NCBI GenBank assembly: GCA_007115975.1
Contig: SKJJ01000022.1
Span: forward strand, 1 to 42,714
Reading direction: 5' to 3'
Origin: Chitinispirillum sp.
GTDB lineage: Bacteria; Fibrobacterota; Chitinivibrionia; Chitinivibrionales; Chitinispirillaceae
Length of the DNA stretch: 42,714 nt
Shown: positions 1 to 8,194 of the stretch, piece after piece
How positions within the stretch are numbered: position 1 is the stretch's first letter
Layout: each line of letters opens with the position of its first letter
Notes under the pieces: model-generated
Told to the model about the DNA's origin: nothing
The model's database searches: none
What the model saw: only the letters and a program-made list of their open reading frames with translations
Made by a program: the position numbers and the translations under genes

Positions 1-205
1 AATTAAATGAGATTGGGTGGTCAAATTAAATGAGATTGGGTGGTCAAATTAAATGAGATTGGGTGGTCAAATTAAATGAGATTGCCTGGTCAAATTAAAT
101 GAGATTGCCTGGTCAAATTAAATGAGATTGCCTGGTCAAATTGTGTGAGACAGGGGGGGGCAAATTAAATGAGATTCAGGGGTCAAATTGTGTGAGATCG
201 GCCAA
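1..205. repeat. 23-bp tandem repeat array, cut by the left window edge
   Basis: About nine head-to-tail copies of a 23-bp unit begin with AATTAAATGAGATT. Three copies end in GGGTGGTCA (1-69) and three in GCCTGGTCA (70-138). Then come a 24-bp variant with a G run (139-162), one CAGGGGTCA copy (163-185) and a partial copy fading at about 205. Copies on the left are identical and those on the right are degenerate, as in an array growing or homogenised from the left. There are no unique spacers, so it is not CRISPR. The GGTCAA...TGAGA core resembles repeats I recall at the ends of IS21-family elements, but no istA/istB is inside the window. That origin is inference. Confidence 0.85.
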
Positions 206-211
206 AAAATC

Positions 212-916
212 TCAGACCTTCCCCAAATGCCATCCCCCATCAACCCTGATAATCTCTCCGGTCACATACTCATTTTCCACCAAAAACCGTAGTGTCCTTC
301 GTAGGTCATCAACACTACCGCTTCTCTTTAACGGAATCTTCTCTGTGAGTGCCTGAAATTCTGAGTGAGTCTCCTGAGCTGCGGGAAGAATTGCTCCGGG
401 TGCAATGGCATTGACCCGTATTGCGGGAGCAAAAAGATGTGCCATTTGCAAGGTGATATCGTTGAGCAGTTTCTTACTGATTCTGTAATTCTGGTACCGT
501 CTGTTTATCCCCTCAATGTGGGCATCGGTGATGTTTACGATCCATCCCTCAGTAACTTTTTGTGCAAAACAACCTGCCAGCTTTACCGGAACGGTTACAT
601 TGGTAGAGATAATCTGCTCGAAGTGGTCCGAATCCGCAAGGTTACCTTCTGTAAAAACTGATGCGTTGTTTATCAGGCCCCTGAGTGTAACGGGAAGTTC
701 ACCGGCGCGCTCGATAAGTCGTTGGGGTAATTCACATAGCTCCTGCTGTAAAAAGAAGACATCCTCTCTCTCTTTAAATTCCGTTTGGGCTGGCTCGGCG
801 CTTGTTCGGTAATGGATAACCGCACTGAAGCCCATTGCGAGACACTCTGTGGCAAGGGCAAGTCCAATACGTTTTGATGCTCCGGTGATAAGAACTGCTT
901 CTCTGTTTTGATTCAT
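212..916 (-). CDS. SDR oxidoreductase, pteridine reductase / FolM-like
   Basis: This 234-residue protein is a short-chain dehydrogenase with a single Rossmann domain, probably NADPH-dependent. The nucleotide motif is TGASKRIG at residues 11-18. It has Arg where classical SDRs have Gly, as in pteridine reductases. NNAS lies at 83-86. The usual catalytic Ser is replaced by Asp131 (in NITDA), with Tyr144 and Lys148 forming YxxxK. This Asp-Tyr-Lys arrangement is the PTR1/FolM signature, so reduction of a pterin (dihydromonapterin or dihydrofolate) is a reasonable guess. The end ...VDGGW is complete, and the stop lies only seven bases from the repeat array. The start is the ATG at 916, with no clear Shine-Dalgarno. 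Substrate is inferred, and another SDR activity is possible. Confidence 0.8.
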   Translation of the reverse strand: MNQNREAVLITGASKRIGLALATECLAMGFSAVIHYRTSAEPAQTEFKEREDVFFLQQELCELPQRLIERAGELPVTLRGLINNASVFTEGNLADSDHFEQIISTNVTVPVKLAGCFAQKVTEGWIVNITDAHIEGINRRYQNYRISKKLLNDITLQMAHLFAPAIRVNAIAPGAILPAAQETHSEFQALTEKIPLKRSGSVDDLRRTLRFLVENEYVTGEIIRVDGGWHLGKV

Positions 917-1034
917 AATCTGAAATTAGGTAATTTACTGGTATCATTCAACTGGTTTTGAAAAAAGAGTCCACCATGACAGTACTGCGTTTTAATAGCT
1001 GTTTACTATAACTCTATGAAAGTGACAAATTACA

Positions 1035-1670
1035 GTGATAATTAATGATTGTTTTTTGGATCAACATAATTCCATAATTACGGGTGAAACCACCCTGGGG
1101 CAGAAAATCCGCTCTGCAGGTAAGAGGCACTTATGGGATGAAAGGGCTGGTGGTGCTTTTGATACAGTGGTTATTCACTACATAAGTGCTGTGAACAAAG
1201 GGGTTAAAAACAGGTTTGGGTTCGGTGCGGTAATGAGTGTTTTTTGTGAATATGGGGTAAGCAGTCATTTTCTGATAAACCGAAGGGGTAAGGTGTTTGG
1301 ACTGGTTCCTGTGGAGAAAAAAGCTTGGCATTGCGGAGGAAGCATCATGCCTGCGCCCGACAGACGAACCGGGGTAAACGATTTCTCGGTGGGAATTGAG
1401 CTTCTGGCCACGCACGACTCGGGATATACCGGGGCACAGTACAGAGCACTTACTGCACTATGCGGCTGTCTTGAATCAGCAGCAGGAAAAAAAATGAACT
1501 ACCTTGGCCATAGTGATGTAGCAGGTGAAGAGGCGGTGAGGATGGGGTTAAGAAAAGAGGTGAAAACTGATCCAGGGCCCCTTTTTGACTGGGGCGCATT
1601 CAATCTTGAAATGGGGCGCCAGCGCAGCGACTCAACAGCGGGAAAAATGGTGAGAAAAAGGATGGTGTAA
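1035..1670 (+). CDS. N-acetylmuramoyl-L-alanine amidase, Amidase_2 (AmpD-like)
   Basis: This 211-residue protein belongs to the zinc amidase family that cuts the bond between N-acetylmuramic acid and L-alanine in peptidoglycan or its fragments. The expected zinc ligands are visible: His48 (VIHYIS), His159 (LGHSD) and Asp179 (KTDPGP). Glu122 in GIELL is in the position of the conserved family glutamate. There is no signal peptide, which fits a cytoplasmic recycling enzyme like AmpD better than a secreted autolysin. The start is a GTG with no convincing ribosome site, so the first 15-25 residues are uncertain. It is divergent from the SDR gene and separated from the next gene by 183 bases, so it is probably transcribed alone. 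The family is secure; the exact substrate is not. Confidence 0.85.
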   Translation: MIINDCFLDQHNSIITGETTLGQKIRSAGKRHLWDERAGGAFDTVVIHYISAVNKGVKNRFGFGAVMSVFCEYGVSSHFLINRRGKVFGLVPVEKKAWHCGGSIMPAPDRRTGVNDFSVGIELLATHDSGYTGAQYRALTALCGCLESAAGKKMNYLGHSDVAGEEAVRMGLRKEVKTDPGPLFDWGAFNLEMGRQRSDSTAGKMVRKRMV

Positions 1671-1837
1671 GTTGTTGAATGTAAATGTTTATATCAAAAG
1701 AGGAGGTGTACTATTACCCTTCTCTTGCAGTTTGCAGGGGTGAATAAGCATATTAAAAGAATATCTCGTATTTGAAACGCTTAAATAACCGGAACATTTC
1801 AACCAGATCACCTTATGTAATAGGATTCTGACTCTTA

Positions 1838-1846
1838 AAGGAGGTA
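1838..1846 (+). promoter_or_regulatory. strong Shine-Dalgarno of the giant TPR gene
   Basis: AAAGGAGGT is a near-perfect anti-16S match seven bases before the ATG at 1854. It fixes that start and suggests high translation. Confidence 0.85.
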
Positions 1847-1853
1847 AACAGCT

Positions 1854-4800
1854 ATGTTTTTCAAAGACAATACAATCATTACAAGGACCCTGGTTCTTTT
1901 ATTGATGGTGATTATGCCTGCTATGCTTTTTGCGGACGCCGCATTTGAGCAGCTTATGGCTGAGGCCAAGTATGAAGAGGCGCTCAATTATGTCGATAGC
2001 AATATTCCTCCACCACAGCGAACACCCGAAATTTGGGTTCAGATTGCACAGGCCAATGATCAACTTGGTATGGTTGAGAAGGCGCTGGCAAGTTATCTTG
2101 TCTCATGGCGTATCAACCCAAATGATTACCACTCGTTAATGGGTGCTGCTACAATTTATAACAGGCTCAATCAGTTTCAAAATGCGTTCAATATGTCCCA
2201 GAGTGCACTCCAACAGCAAGTCACTTATGAGGCAAGCAGGATATTGGTAACCGCTGCAATAGAGCTCAACAAAGTTTCGGAAGTAAAAAGTGCTCTTGAG
2301 CAGGTGATTGCAAGGGAGCCCGATGATGTTGTTGTAAACAGGGAACTTGGAAATCTCTACTACAAAGAAGGTGATTACGTGAGGGCTGTTCCGCTTCTTA
2401 AAGTCGCCCTGCAGCAGCAAAAGAGCGGTGAGATGAATTTCAGGGTGGGTAAATCCTATCTGCAAACGGGTGTCCCGGACAGTGCTCTTGTCTATCTGTA
2501 TAAAGCGCTGGAGAGTGCAACGAATGTTTCGGAAGCTGCGTTGCTTAGTGCTCATGCACATTTGAGCTTGGGTGATTTCAAGGCTGCGGCTGAAAACTTT
2601 GAAAAAGTAGACGAATCCATGATGACCGCTTCTGATCACTACCACTGGGCTGTAGCAAAAAAGAGAATCGGTGATGCCGGGGGAGCAGAAGCAGCCTACA
2701 GGACTGCAGTGAGCAGTTTCGGTCAGGATACCTCAAAAAAGGCTCTCCTGGCGCGGGAAAAAGTGGGCTTGGCTGATTTTCAAAATAAGGAGCATGATGC
2801 TGCGCTCGCTCACTTTACATTCATTGTGCAGGCAGATAAAGACGGAGCTGTTGTACCTGCAATCTATTTCCATCTTGCAGATGTAAGTCAGGCCATGGGC
2901 AATAGCGTTGACGCAATATGGTTTCTTGTAGATGCAATTGAACGTGATGACAGAAATATTGAGGCCTATGCCCGTCTTGCAGACCTGTATGAGAAAAACA
3001 ATATGTCTGAAAAGGCAAAAGAGACCTATGAGACCATGATTGCTCTGGATCCAAATGACCCGTCAGTTTTCCTTGCCCTTGGACAGTATAATCTGGAATC
3101 AGGGCGTTACCACGAGGCGATGGAGCATTTCCAAACGAGCAATACACTCACCCCAAGCGCAGCTGCCTCTGAGGGCTTGGCCATCGCTGCTTTTAGAGCT
3201 GCAAATCTTGCCACGGCTGCTGCTGCTGCTGAAATGGCGCTCAGTCTTAATGAAGATGCCTGGCAAGCAAGAAAAATCATAGCTGAGGTTCTTTATCGAA
3301 AAGACAACTTCTCTGCTGCCCTGCCCCATTTTAAGGTTATGGTTGAAAGGGAGCCAGGCAATATTGAGTTTCTTCAAAATCTAGCCAACTGTTATAGACA
3401 TAATAATCTCAGAGACAAACTGGCCAAGGTGGACAGAAAAATCACTCAAGTCGATCAGTCTGATGCGCACAGTCGCCTTCGTCTGGCATTGTATGCAGAT
3501 TCAAAAAATGACTTCGAAACTGCACTGGAAATGTACAATGATCTTGCTTTACTTACACCAAATAACCAACATGTTTTTAAAAGGATTTTCGAGATCTCAC
3601 ATGCCAGGCAGATGTATAAAGAGGCAATCGAAGCGATGAGAAAGTATATCGCCATTGCGCCCCAGGAGGCTGAGGCGCACAGGGATCTTGGTGATGCGCT
3701 CTATGAGGTGGGGGCCTACGACTGCGCTCTTGAGGCATACAGAGAAGCAATCGCCATAGATCCTAACATTAGGGGGTTCTACCAAAGGTATGCGGAAATT
3801 GTCATCGCACGGGGCGAGCATGGTGAAGTGATCAAGGCCCTTACTCTGGTGATTAATTCCGGTGATGCTGATTTTGGAACCTATACTACTCTTGGTATGA
3901 TCTATCAGAGAAGAGGCGAGCATCAGGATGCTATAAAAATGTACAGCCAGGCTCTCACAATGGACCCTACAAACACCGATGCCCTCACCGCTCTTGGGGA
4001 AAGCCAGGTTGCAAGTGGCGATCTGGGAGGTGCCATTATCTCTTATGAACAGGCTGTTATGATGAATCCTGATGCGCAGCAGGAGTATCGAAAGTTGGGC
4101 GACATCTACGCCAAACAGCAACGAGCAGAGGATGCCATGAGGGCATACAAAAGATATCTGGACAGAAAACCGGATGACCAGGAGATCGCCCGCAAAGTGG
4201 GGAAATTTGCCCATGAGAGCAGTGAGTATGAGGAGGTGATAACCTATCTTGGGCCAATTGTTCAACAGGCCGACAATACAAACCTCTTTGTTATCTATGC
4301 AAATGCACTCTTTAAATCAGGGGATTATGTCAGAAGTGTGGAGATAGTGGAGAGCATAAAGGGTAGAAAAGAGCTCAAAGCGCCTGAAAAAAGAGACGTT
4401 CTTAGAATGCTGGCCCTATCCTACGAACAGAAAAATGATCAAAAGGGTGCCGCACAGGCCTACCTTCAGTATATTGCTGTCGCCGGCACAGATGATCCTG
4501 ATGCTGCCTATAGAGCTGCATATCTTCTTGAGCAATCAGATAAAAAAGCTGCTGTCGTACAGTATGAAAAAAACATGAAGAGTTATCCTGACGATATCAG
4601 AAACGTTCTGCGTTTAGGGCTTCTCTATTCAGATAATCAAGAGACTGCTTCCAAGGCGTTGCCGCTGCTCCAGCGTAGTATCGCTGTGGCCGATTCCTTG
4701 CCACAAGTGTGGCTTGAGATGGCGCGTATACACGGAAGCCTTGGGGATACCGACAAAGAACTGGAGGCGTACAACAGATATGTGCAGTTTGATCCACAGA

Positions 4801-5558
4801 GTATTGAGGCCAACAGAAGAATCGGTATTGTACTTATGGGCATGGGAGAGGTAAATGAGGCGCTGATAAGTCTTGAAATAGCAAACGCCTTCTCACCCGA
4901 TGATCCCGGAATCATGACACTGCTGGCCGAGGGGTATGTTAAGACCAAACGCCTCGGGGAGGCTACAGAGTTGCTGGTACGGGCAAAAGCGGTGGACCAA
5001 ACCAACACCGATATACGATTCAGGCTTTTTGAGCTTTATGATCAGGCCGGAAAAATAGATCTGGCACACCAGGAAATCGAGCAGTTGGTTGAGTTGGAGC
5101 AGGACAATACCTATCTGCTGATGTATGCAAAAATGCTTGTTAATGATGAAAATCTGAGCAAGGCACAGGAGATCCTGATGAATATTCTGGAGGTGGAATT
5201 TGATAATATCGATGCCTTAATGCTTAAGGCACAGGTTCAAAGGCTTCAGGGCTACCATGAAGAAGCTCTTGATACCTACGAAGAGATTGACATGATATAT
5301 CCTCAGTATGCACCATCGTTGTATCAGCGGGGAGAAACTCACCTGGAGCTGCAGAGGCCACGGTGGGCTGATACCTTCTTCAACAGGGCAATCAGGGCCG
5401 ATCCAGACTATGTCCCTGCATATATTGGACTTGCACGCTATTACAAATCCCGAAATGATGACAAAAAGTATCGTGAGTTTCTCAAGAAGGCAGGGGAGAT
5501 CGACCCTGGAAATGAGGCGCTTGTGGAGGAGTTGAGCAACGCTGCCGACGCAGGATAA
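1854..5558 (+). CDS. giant exported tetratricopeptide-repeat protein
   Basis: This 1234-residue protein has an N-terminal signal peptide (hydrophobic core about residues 11-26, likely cleavage after A-D-A near 29). Almost the whole remainder is TPR units, roughly 30 by eye. Repeated signatures such as A-x-x-x-Y-x-x-A-I-x-x-x-P-x are seen throughout, for example around residues 600-780 and 960-1230. TPR superhelices bind other proteins, so a periplasmic or cell-surface scaffold is the likely role. No catalytic motif, barrel or C-terminal sorting signal is visible. It has its own strong ribosome site and a terminator directly after it, so it is probably monocistronic. The ECF sigma/anti-sigma pair follows. 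The specific partner cannot be told from sequence. Confidence 0.85.
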   Translation: MFFKDNTIITRTLVLLLMVIMPAMLFADAAFEQLMAEAKYEEALNYVDSNIPPPQRTPEIWVQIAQANDQLGMVEKALASYLVSWRINPNDYHSLMGAATIYNRLNQFQNAFNMSQSALQQQVTYEASRILVTAAIELNKVSEVKSALEQVIAREPDDVVVNRELGNLYYKEGDYVRAVPLLKVALQQQKSGEMNFRVGKSYLQTGVPDSALVYLYKALESATNVSEAALLSAHAHLSLGDFKAAAENFEKVDESMMTASDHYHWAVAKKRIGDAGGAEAAYRTAVSSFGQDTSKKALLAREKVGLADFQNKEHDAALAHFTFIVQADKDGAVVPAIYFHLADVSQAMGNSVDAIWFLVDAIERDDRNIEAYARLADLYEKNNMSEKAKETYETMIALDPNDPSVFLALGQYNLESGRYHEAMEHFQTSNTLTPSAAASEGLAIAAFRAANLATAAAAAEMALSLNEDAWQARKIIAEVLYRKDNFSAALPHFKVMVEREPGNIEFLQNLANCYRHNNLRDKLAKVDRKITQVDQSDAHSRLRLALYADSKNDFETALEMYNDLALLTPNNQHVFKRIFEISHARQMYKEAIEAMRKYIAIAPQEAEAHRDLGDALYEVGAYDCALEAYREAIAIDPNIRGFYQRYAEIVIARGEHGEVIKALTLVINSGDADFGTYTTLGMIYQRRGEHQDAIKMYSQALTMDPTNTDALTALGESQVASGDLGGAIISYEQAVMMNPDAQQEYRKLGDIYAKQQRAEDAMRAYKRYLDRKPDDQEIARKVGKFAHESSEYEEVITYLGPIVQQADNTNLFVIYANALFKSGDYVRSVEIVESIKGRKELKAPEKRDVLRMLALSYEQKNDQKGAAQAYLQYIAVAGTDDPDAAYRAAYLLEQSDKKAAVVQYEKNMKSYPDDIRNVLRLGLLYSDNQETASKALPLLQRSIAVADSLPQVWLEMARIHGSLGDTDKELEAYNRYVQFDPQSIEANRRIGIVLMGMGEVNEALISLEIANAFSPDDPGIMTLLAEGYVKTKRLGEATELLVRAKAVDQTNTDIRFRLFELYDQAGKIDLAHQEIEQLVELEQDNTYLLMYAKMLVNDENLSKAQEILMNILEVEFDNIDALMLKAQVQRLQGYHEEALDTYEEIDMIYPQYAPSLYQRGETHLELQRPRWADTFFNRAIRADPDYVPAYIGLARYYKSRNDDKKYREFLKKAGEIDPGNEALVEELSNAADAG

Positions 5559-5584
5559 AGCGGGCTGTAAGGTCCACCAATCAG

Positions 5585-5622
5585 GAGTGCGGGGAGGGGT
5601 ATCTCTCTGCTCTCTTTTTTTT
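5585..5622 (+). terminator. rho-independent terminator after the giant TPR gene
   Basis: The left arm GAGTGCGGGGAG (5585-5596) pairs with CTCTCTGCTCTC (5603-5614). There are two G-U pairs and one T/T mismatch, with a six-base loop. A run of eight T follows (5615-5622), 27 bases past the stop codon. This is a textbook arrangement. Confidence 0.8.
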
Positions 5623-5781
5623 AACTGTGAAGAGGTTATAAACAGATGTATTTTAAAAGGCCCGGCATTTGCGTTTAAATAAATGCAGGCCCTATTTTTC
5701 AGGAAAAGCGTTTTTTCGGTGAAAAAAAAAGAGAAGAAATTAAACTTAAAACAATATCGGATTCGGGAACTCGTATTACTT

Positions 5782-6348
5782 ATGCAGCAACAAACAAGTG
5801 ATGACCAGAAACTGTTTGATCTTTGGTTGGGGGGCGATCCAAGAGGGTTCGCTCAGCTCTATGACAAGTACAAAAACCGGGTGTTCGGTTTTTTGGTTCG
5901 TATGACCGGCGATCGCGAGATTGCAGAGGACCTCCTTCAGGAGACCTTCTTTGCTGCTCTGAGAAATGCCGGGCAATTCGATCGTAACAGAAGTTTCTTG
6001 AGCTGGCTTTTTGGTATCGCTCATAAAAGAACAATCGATTACTTTCGCCATGCAAAAGTGGAAACAGACCACAAAGAGGACACCGGCGGGTCGGTTGGAT
6101 CTAAACTTGAACCTCCCGATCAACAGCTCTCCAATCAGGGCTTGCGTGATATTATAAACCAGGCGGTGGAGACTCTGGATCCATTGCAAAGAGAGGTCTT
6201 TCTGCTTAGAGAACTTGGCGGGGTGCCATTCAAGGAGATTGCAGAGATCATGGATTGTCCGATTAACACAGCCTTGGGGCGAATGCGCCTGGCTTTGAAG
6301 AATATCAGGAAAGAATTGAAAAAAAGGGGGATCGATGGTGTGCAGTAA
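5782..6348 (+). CDS. ECF-type RNA polymerase sigma factor
   Basis: From the ATG at 5782 this is a 188-residue sigma-70 family protein of ECF size. Region 2 has the Y-D-K-Y...A-E-D-L-L-Q-E-T-F motif and the W-L-F-G-I-A segment. Region 4 has the helix-turn-helix P-F-K-E-I-A-E-I-M-D followed by A-L-G-R-M-R-L-A-L. The frame stays open upstream to an ATG at 5683, but the extra 33 residues are lysine-rich and unlike the family, so I prefer 5782. Neither start has a strong ribosome site. The gene overlaps the following anti-sigma gene by 14 bases, the usual sign of a coupled sigma/anti-sigma pair. It would be held inactive at the membrane until an envelope signal releases it; the regulon is unknown. 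Confidence 0.85.
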   Translation: MQQQTSDDQKLFDLWLGGDPRGFAQLYDKYKNRVFGFLVRMTGDREIAEDLLQETFFAALRNAGQFDRNRSFLSWLFGIAHKRTIDYFRHAKVETDHKEDTGGSVGSKLEPPDQQLSNQGLRDIINQAVETLDPLQREVFLLRELGGVPFKEIAEIMDCPINTALGRMRLALKNIRKELKKRGIDGVQ

Positions 6349-6862
6349 ATGGCAAGAGTTAGGACTGTTGTATGCTTCAGAAGAACTGGATAACTTGAAT
6401 CGTGCAGAGTTTGAGTCGCATCTCAATGAGTGCAAAGAGTGTGTAACTGAACTGGACAGCTACCTGAGCGATAAAAAAAACCTCTTCACCCCAGAACTCC
6501 TTGGTGAAATCCCCTCAGACGCTATCAGTTCAGAGATCAAAAGAGTATGCGCCAGCAGCAAAAAACAGTACACCACAACTCCTCTTTTCTCACTGGTTGC
6601 AAAAAAGGCTGCTGTATCAATGTTACTCCTTGTCATTGGATTTGCAACCATTACCTATGTCAGGCTAAATAGTGATCAGGCCCTCTCTATCAGAGCCCGT
6701 ATGGCAGTAAACGACCACACAACCGATTCTGTAACTGCTGCTCTGTCGCAACAAGACAGTGCAATGTTCGACTCTCTCAAAAGGAACCCCGATGTAAACT
6801 TCTCCAAAACCAGGGGTAACATGAATTTGCAGGGGGTTGTTCCGGTTGATCTGCAGGAGTGA
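6335..6862 (+). CDS. membrane anti-sigma factor with ZAS zinc finger
   Basis: This 175-residue protein begins inside the end of the sigma gene, with a ribosome site AAAAAGGGGG just upstream. The N-terminal domain carries His29-x3-Cys33-x2-Cys36 (HLNECKEC), the anti-sigma zinc motif, with a further Cys at position 3. One transmembrane helix lies at about residues 89-108. The short outer part (about 110-175) is polar and has no recognisable domain. The cytoplasmic finger should bind the preceding sigma factor. The outer segment is the probable sensor or cleavage site. The overlap and motif make the pairing firm; the signal is unknown. Confidence 0.8.
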   Translation: MVCSKWQELGLLYASEELDNLNRAEFESHLNECKECVTELDSYLSDKKNLFTPELLGEIPSDAISSEIKRVCASSKKQYTTTPLFSLVAKKAAVSMLLLVIGFATITYVRLNSDQALSIRARMAVNDHTTDSVTAALSQQDSAMFDSLKRNPDVNFSKTRGNMNLQGVVPVDLQE

Positions 6863-7117
6863 TTCCTCAATCTAAACTCATCTCATACAGTTTTACCGCA
6901 GTTTTGCCTTTTTATTGTGTAATTCTGCAATACTGATTGTATTTTCCATTGTTGCTCCGGGGGCCGGATACACTGCCTGTAAAAACCGGAAACAAACAGT
7001 GTGGAATACGTTCCCATCTCTGGTTTTTTTAAGGGTAACTCTTTTCTGAAATTATTCGATTAGCCTGGCCTCAATACCGGCAAAACCTTATGGATCTTTA
7101 ATCCTGAATGAAATCTT
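6863..7117. other. non-coding stretch after the anti-sigma gene
   Basis: These 255 bases hold no convincing coding frame, no terminator with a T run and no repeat that I can see. It probably contains the promoter for the 7118-15223 gene run, but no clear -35/-10 pair stands out. Confidence 0.4.
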
Positions 7118-7249
7118 ATGCAAAATACCAGGTTATTGCTCAGGTTTTTGAAAATCGCACAAATTGTCGCAAGCGTTGTTATGACCGGATTGATGATACG
7201 GGCAATGACTTATCTGTACCAGTTGCTAAGAGTTGAGGGGGCGTTGTGA
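7118..7249 (+). CDS. possible 43-residue membrane peptide coupled to the PfkB kinase
   Basis: A short frame from ATG 7118 encodes a basic N-terminus followed by one hydrophobic segment (about residues 13-36) and a short tail. Its stop TGA at 7247-7249 overlaps the GTG start of the kinase gene (GTGA at 7246-7249). Such a four-base overlap is typical of translationally coupled genes. Against it, there is no clear Shine-Dalgarno, and an overlapping frame from ATG 7108 is also open for about 42 codons. I do not recognise the peptide. It could be a real small protein, a leader peptide or chance. Confidence 0.3.
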   Translation: MQNTRLLLRFLKIAQIVASVVMTGLMIRAMTYLYQLLRVEGAL

Positions 7250-8175
7250 TTTTTTGCAGTTTGCTTAATCCTGCTGTTGATCTGTGCTTGAAATTTGATC
7301 ATTTTGAGATGGGGGATACACTGCTTGACCTCCCTTCCAGAACTATTCCGGCCGGAAAAGGCATTAATGTCGCACGGGTTATAAAGGCACTTGGGGAGGA
7401 GGTCTGTGTGGCTGCATTGATGCCGCACAATGATACTCGCCGCTTTAAATCATTTCTCTCTAATCTGGGCATTGAACCACTCTTTATGGAGATACCCGGA
7501 AGTGCAAGGATCAATGTTTCGTTGACAGAAAAGAGGAGCTCCTGTGTCTCACATCTCAACTGTTCTGCGGAGCCACTGCCGGTGCGTATTCAGGAGGAGT
7601 TTGTTCAGTTTGTCTCCGGCTATGTTAAAAGCGATGATGTATGGTGTTTTTCCGGAAGTATACCTCCGGGATTTGATGCCGATATCTACGCAAGAATGGT
7701 TAATATTTGCCACAGTAAAAAAGCCCGCGCCCTTGTCGATACCAGGGGTAATGCCCTTAAGATTGGCCTCAGAGCACGGCCCCTTATTATTAAACCAAAC
7801 ATCTCCGAATTGGAGGAGTTTTTTGAGGAGCCGGTTCAGGGTGTTCATCACATGGCTCTTAAAGGGAAAAGATTTATTGATATGGGGATCTCATATGTAT
7901 TTATCTCTCTTGGAGCAGATGGAGTAATTGCTTTACATAAGAACGATTGTCTGCTCTGCTCGCCACCGCTGGTTAAGGCGGTTAATACGGTGGGATGTGG
8001 AGATGCGCTGGTGGCCGGGGTGCTGGTCGCTTTGGAGCGCAACTTCTCCTTTCCGGAGTTGTGCAGGATGGCTGTTGCTTGTGGCGCTTCCAATGCCATG
8101 CATGAGCAGCCTGGTGTTGTTACCAGAGATGAAATATGGCATCTCATGGAGGATGTACAGATAAACGCTGTCTAA
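7246..8175 (+). CDS. PfkB-family sugar kinase, 1-phosphofructokinase / tagatose-6-P kinase type
   Basis: This 309-residue carbohydrate kinase starts at GTG with GAGGGGG at 7235-7241. It shows the PfkB signatures: GKGINVAR near residue 38-45, S-I-P-P-G, D-T-R-G-N-A-L and the anion-hole motif N-T-V-G-C-G-D with catalytic Asp253. The pattern and the NPAVD-like N-terminus fit the FruK/LacC branch, which phosphorylates fructose-1-phosphate, fructose-6-phosphate or tagatose-6-phosphate with ATP. The usual G-A-G-D is G-C-G-D here, a mild variation. The next gene, encoding a nucleotide-sugar enzyme, follows after 19 bases, so the two are probably co-transcribed. There is no phosphotransferase gene nearby, so the exact substrate is open. 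Confidence 0.8.
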   Translation: MIFCSLLNPAVDLCLKFDHFEMGDTLLDLPSRTIPAGKGINVARVIKALGEEVCVAALMPHNDTRRFKSFLSNLGIEPLFMEIPGSARINVSLTEKRSSCVSHLNCSAEPLPVRIQEEFVQFVSGYVKSDDVWCFSGSIPPGFDADIYARMVNICHSKKARALVDTRGNALKIGLRARPLIIKPNISELEEFFEEPVQGVHHMALKGKRFIDMGISYVFISLGADGVIALHKNDCLLCSPPLVKAVNTVGCGDALVAGVLVALERNFSFPELCRMAVACGASNAMHEQPGVVTRDEIWHLMEDVQINAV

Positions 8176-8194
8176 ATGAAAGGGTTTTACTATT

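Noticed and set aside
1-205. CRISPR-like repeat array
   Set aside because: The repeats are contiguous with no unique spacers of regular length, and no cas gene is nearby.
141-356. Open frame across the repeat array and the end of the SDR gene
   Set aside because: It starts inside the tandem repeats and runs opposite the well-supported SDR gene, with no ribosome site or family features.
5683-5781. N-terminal extension of the first sigma factor
   Set aside because: The 33 extra residues are lysine-rich, unlike the family, and lack a ribosome site. ATG 5782 gives the normal ECF length.
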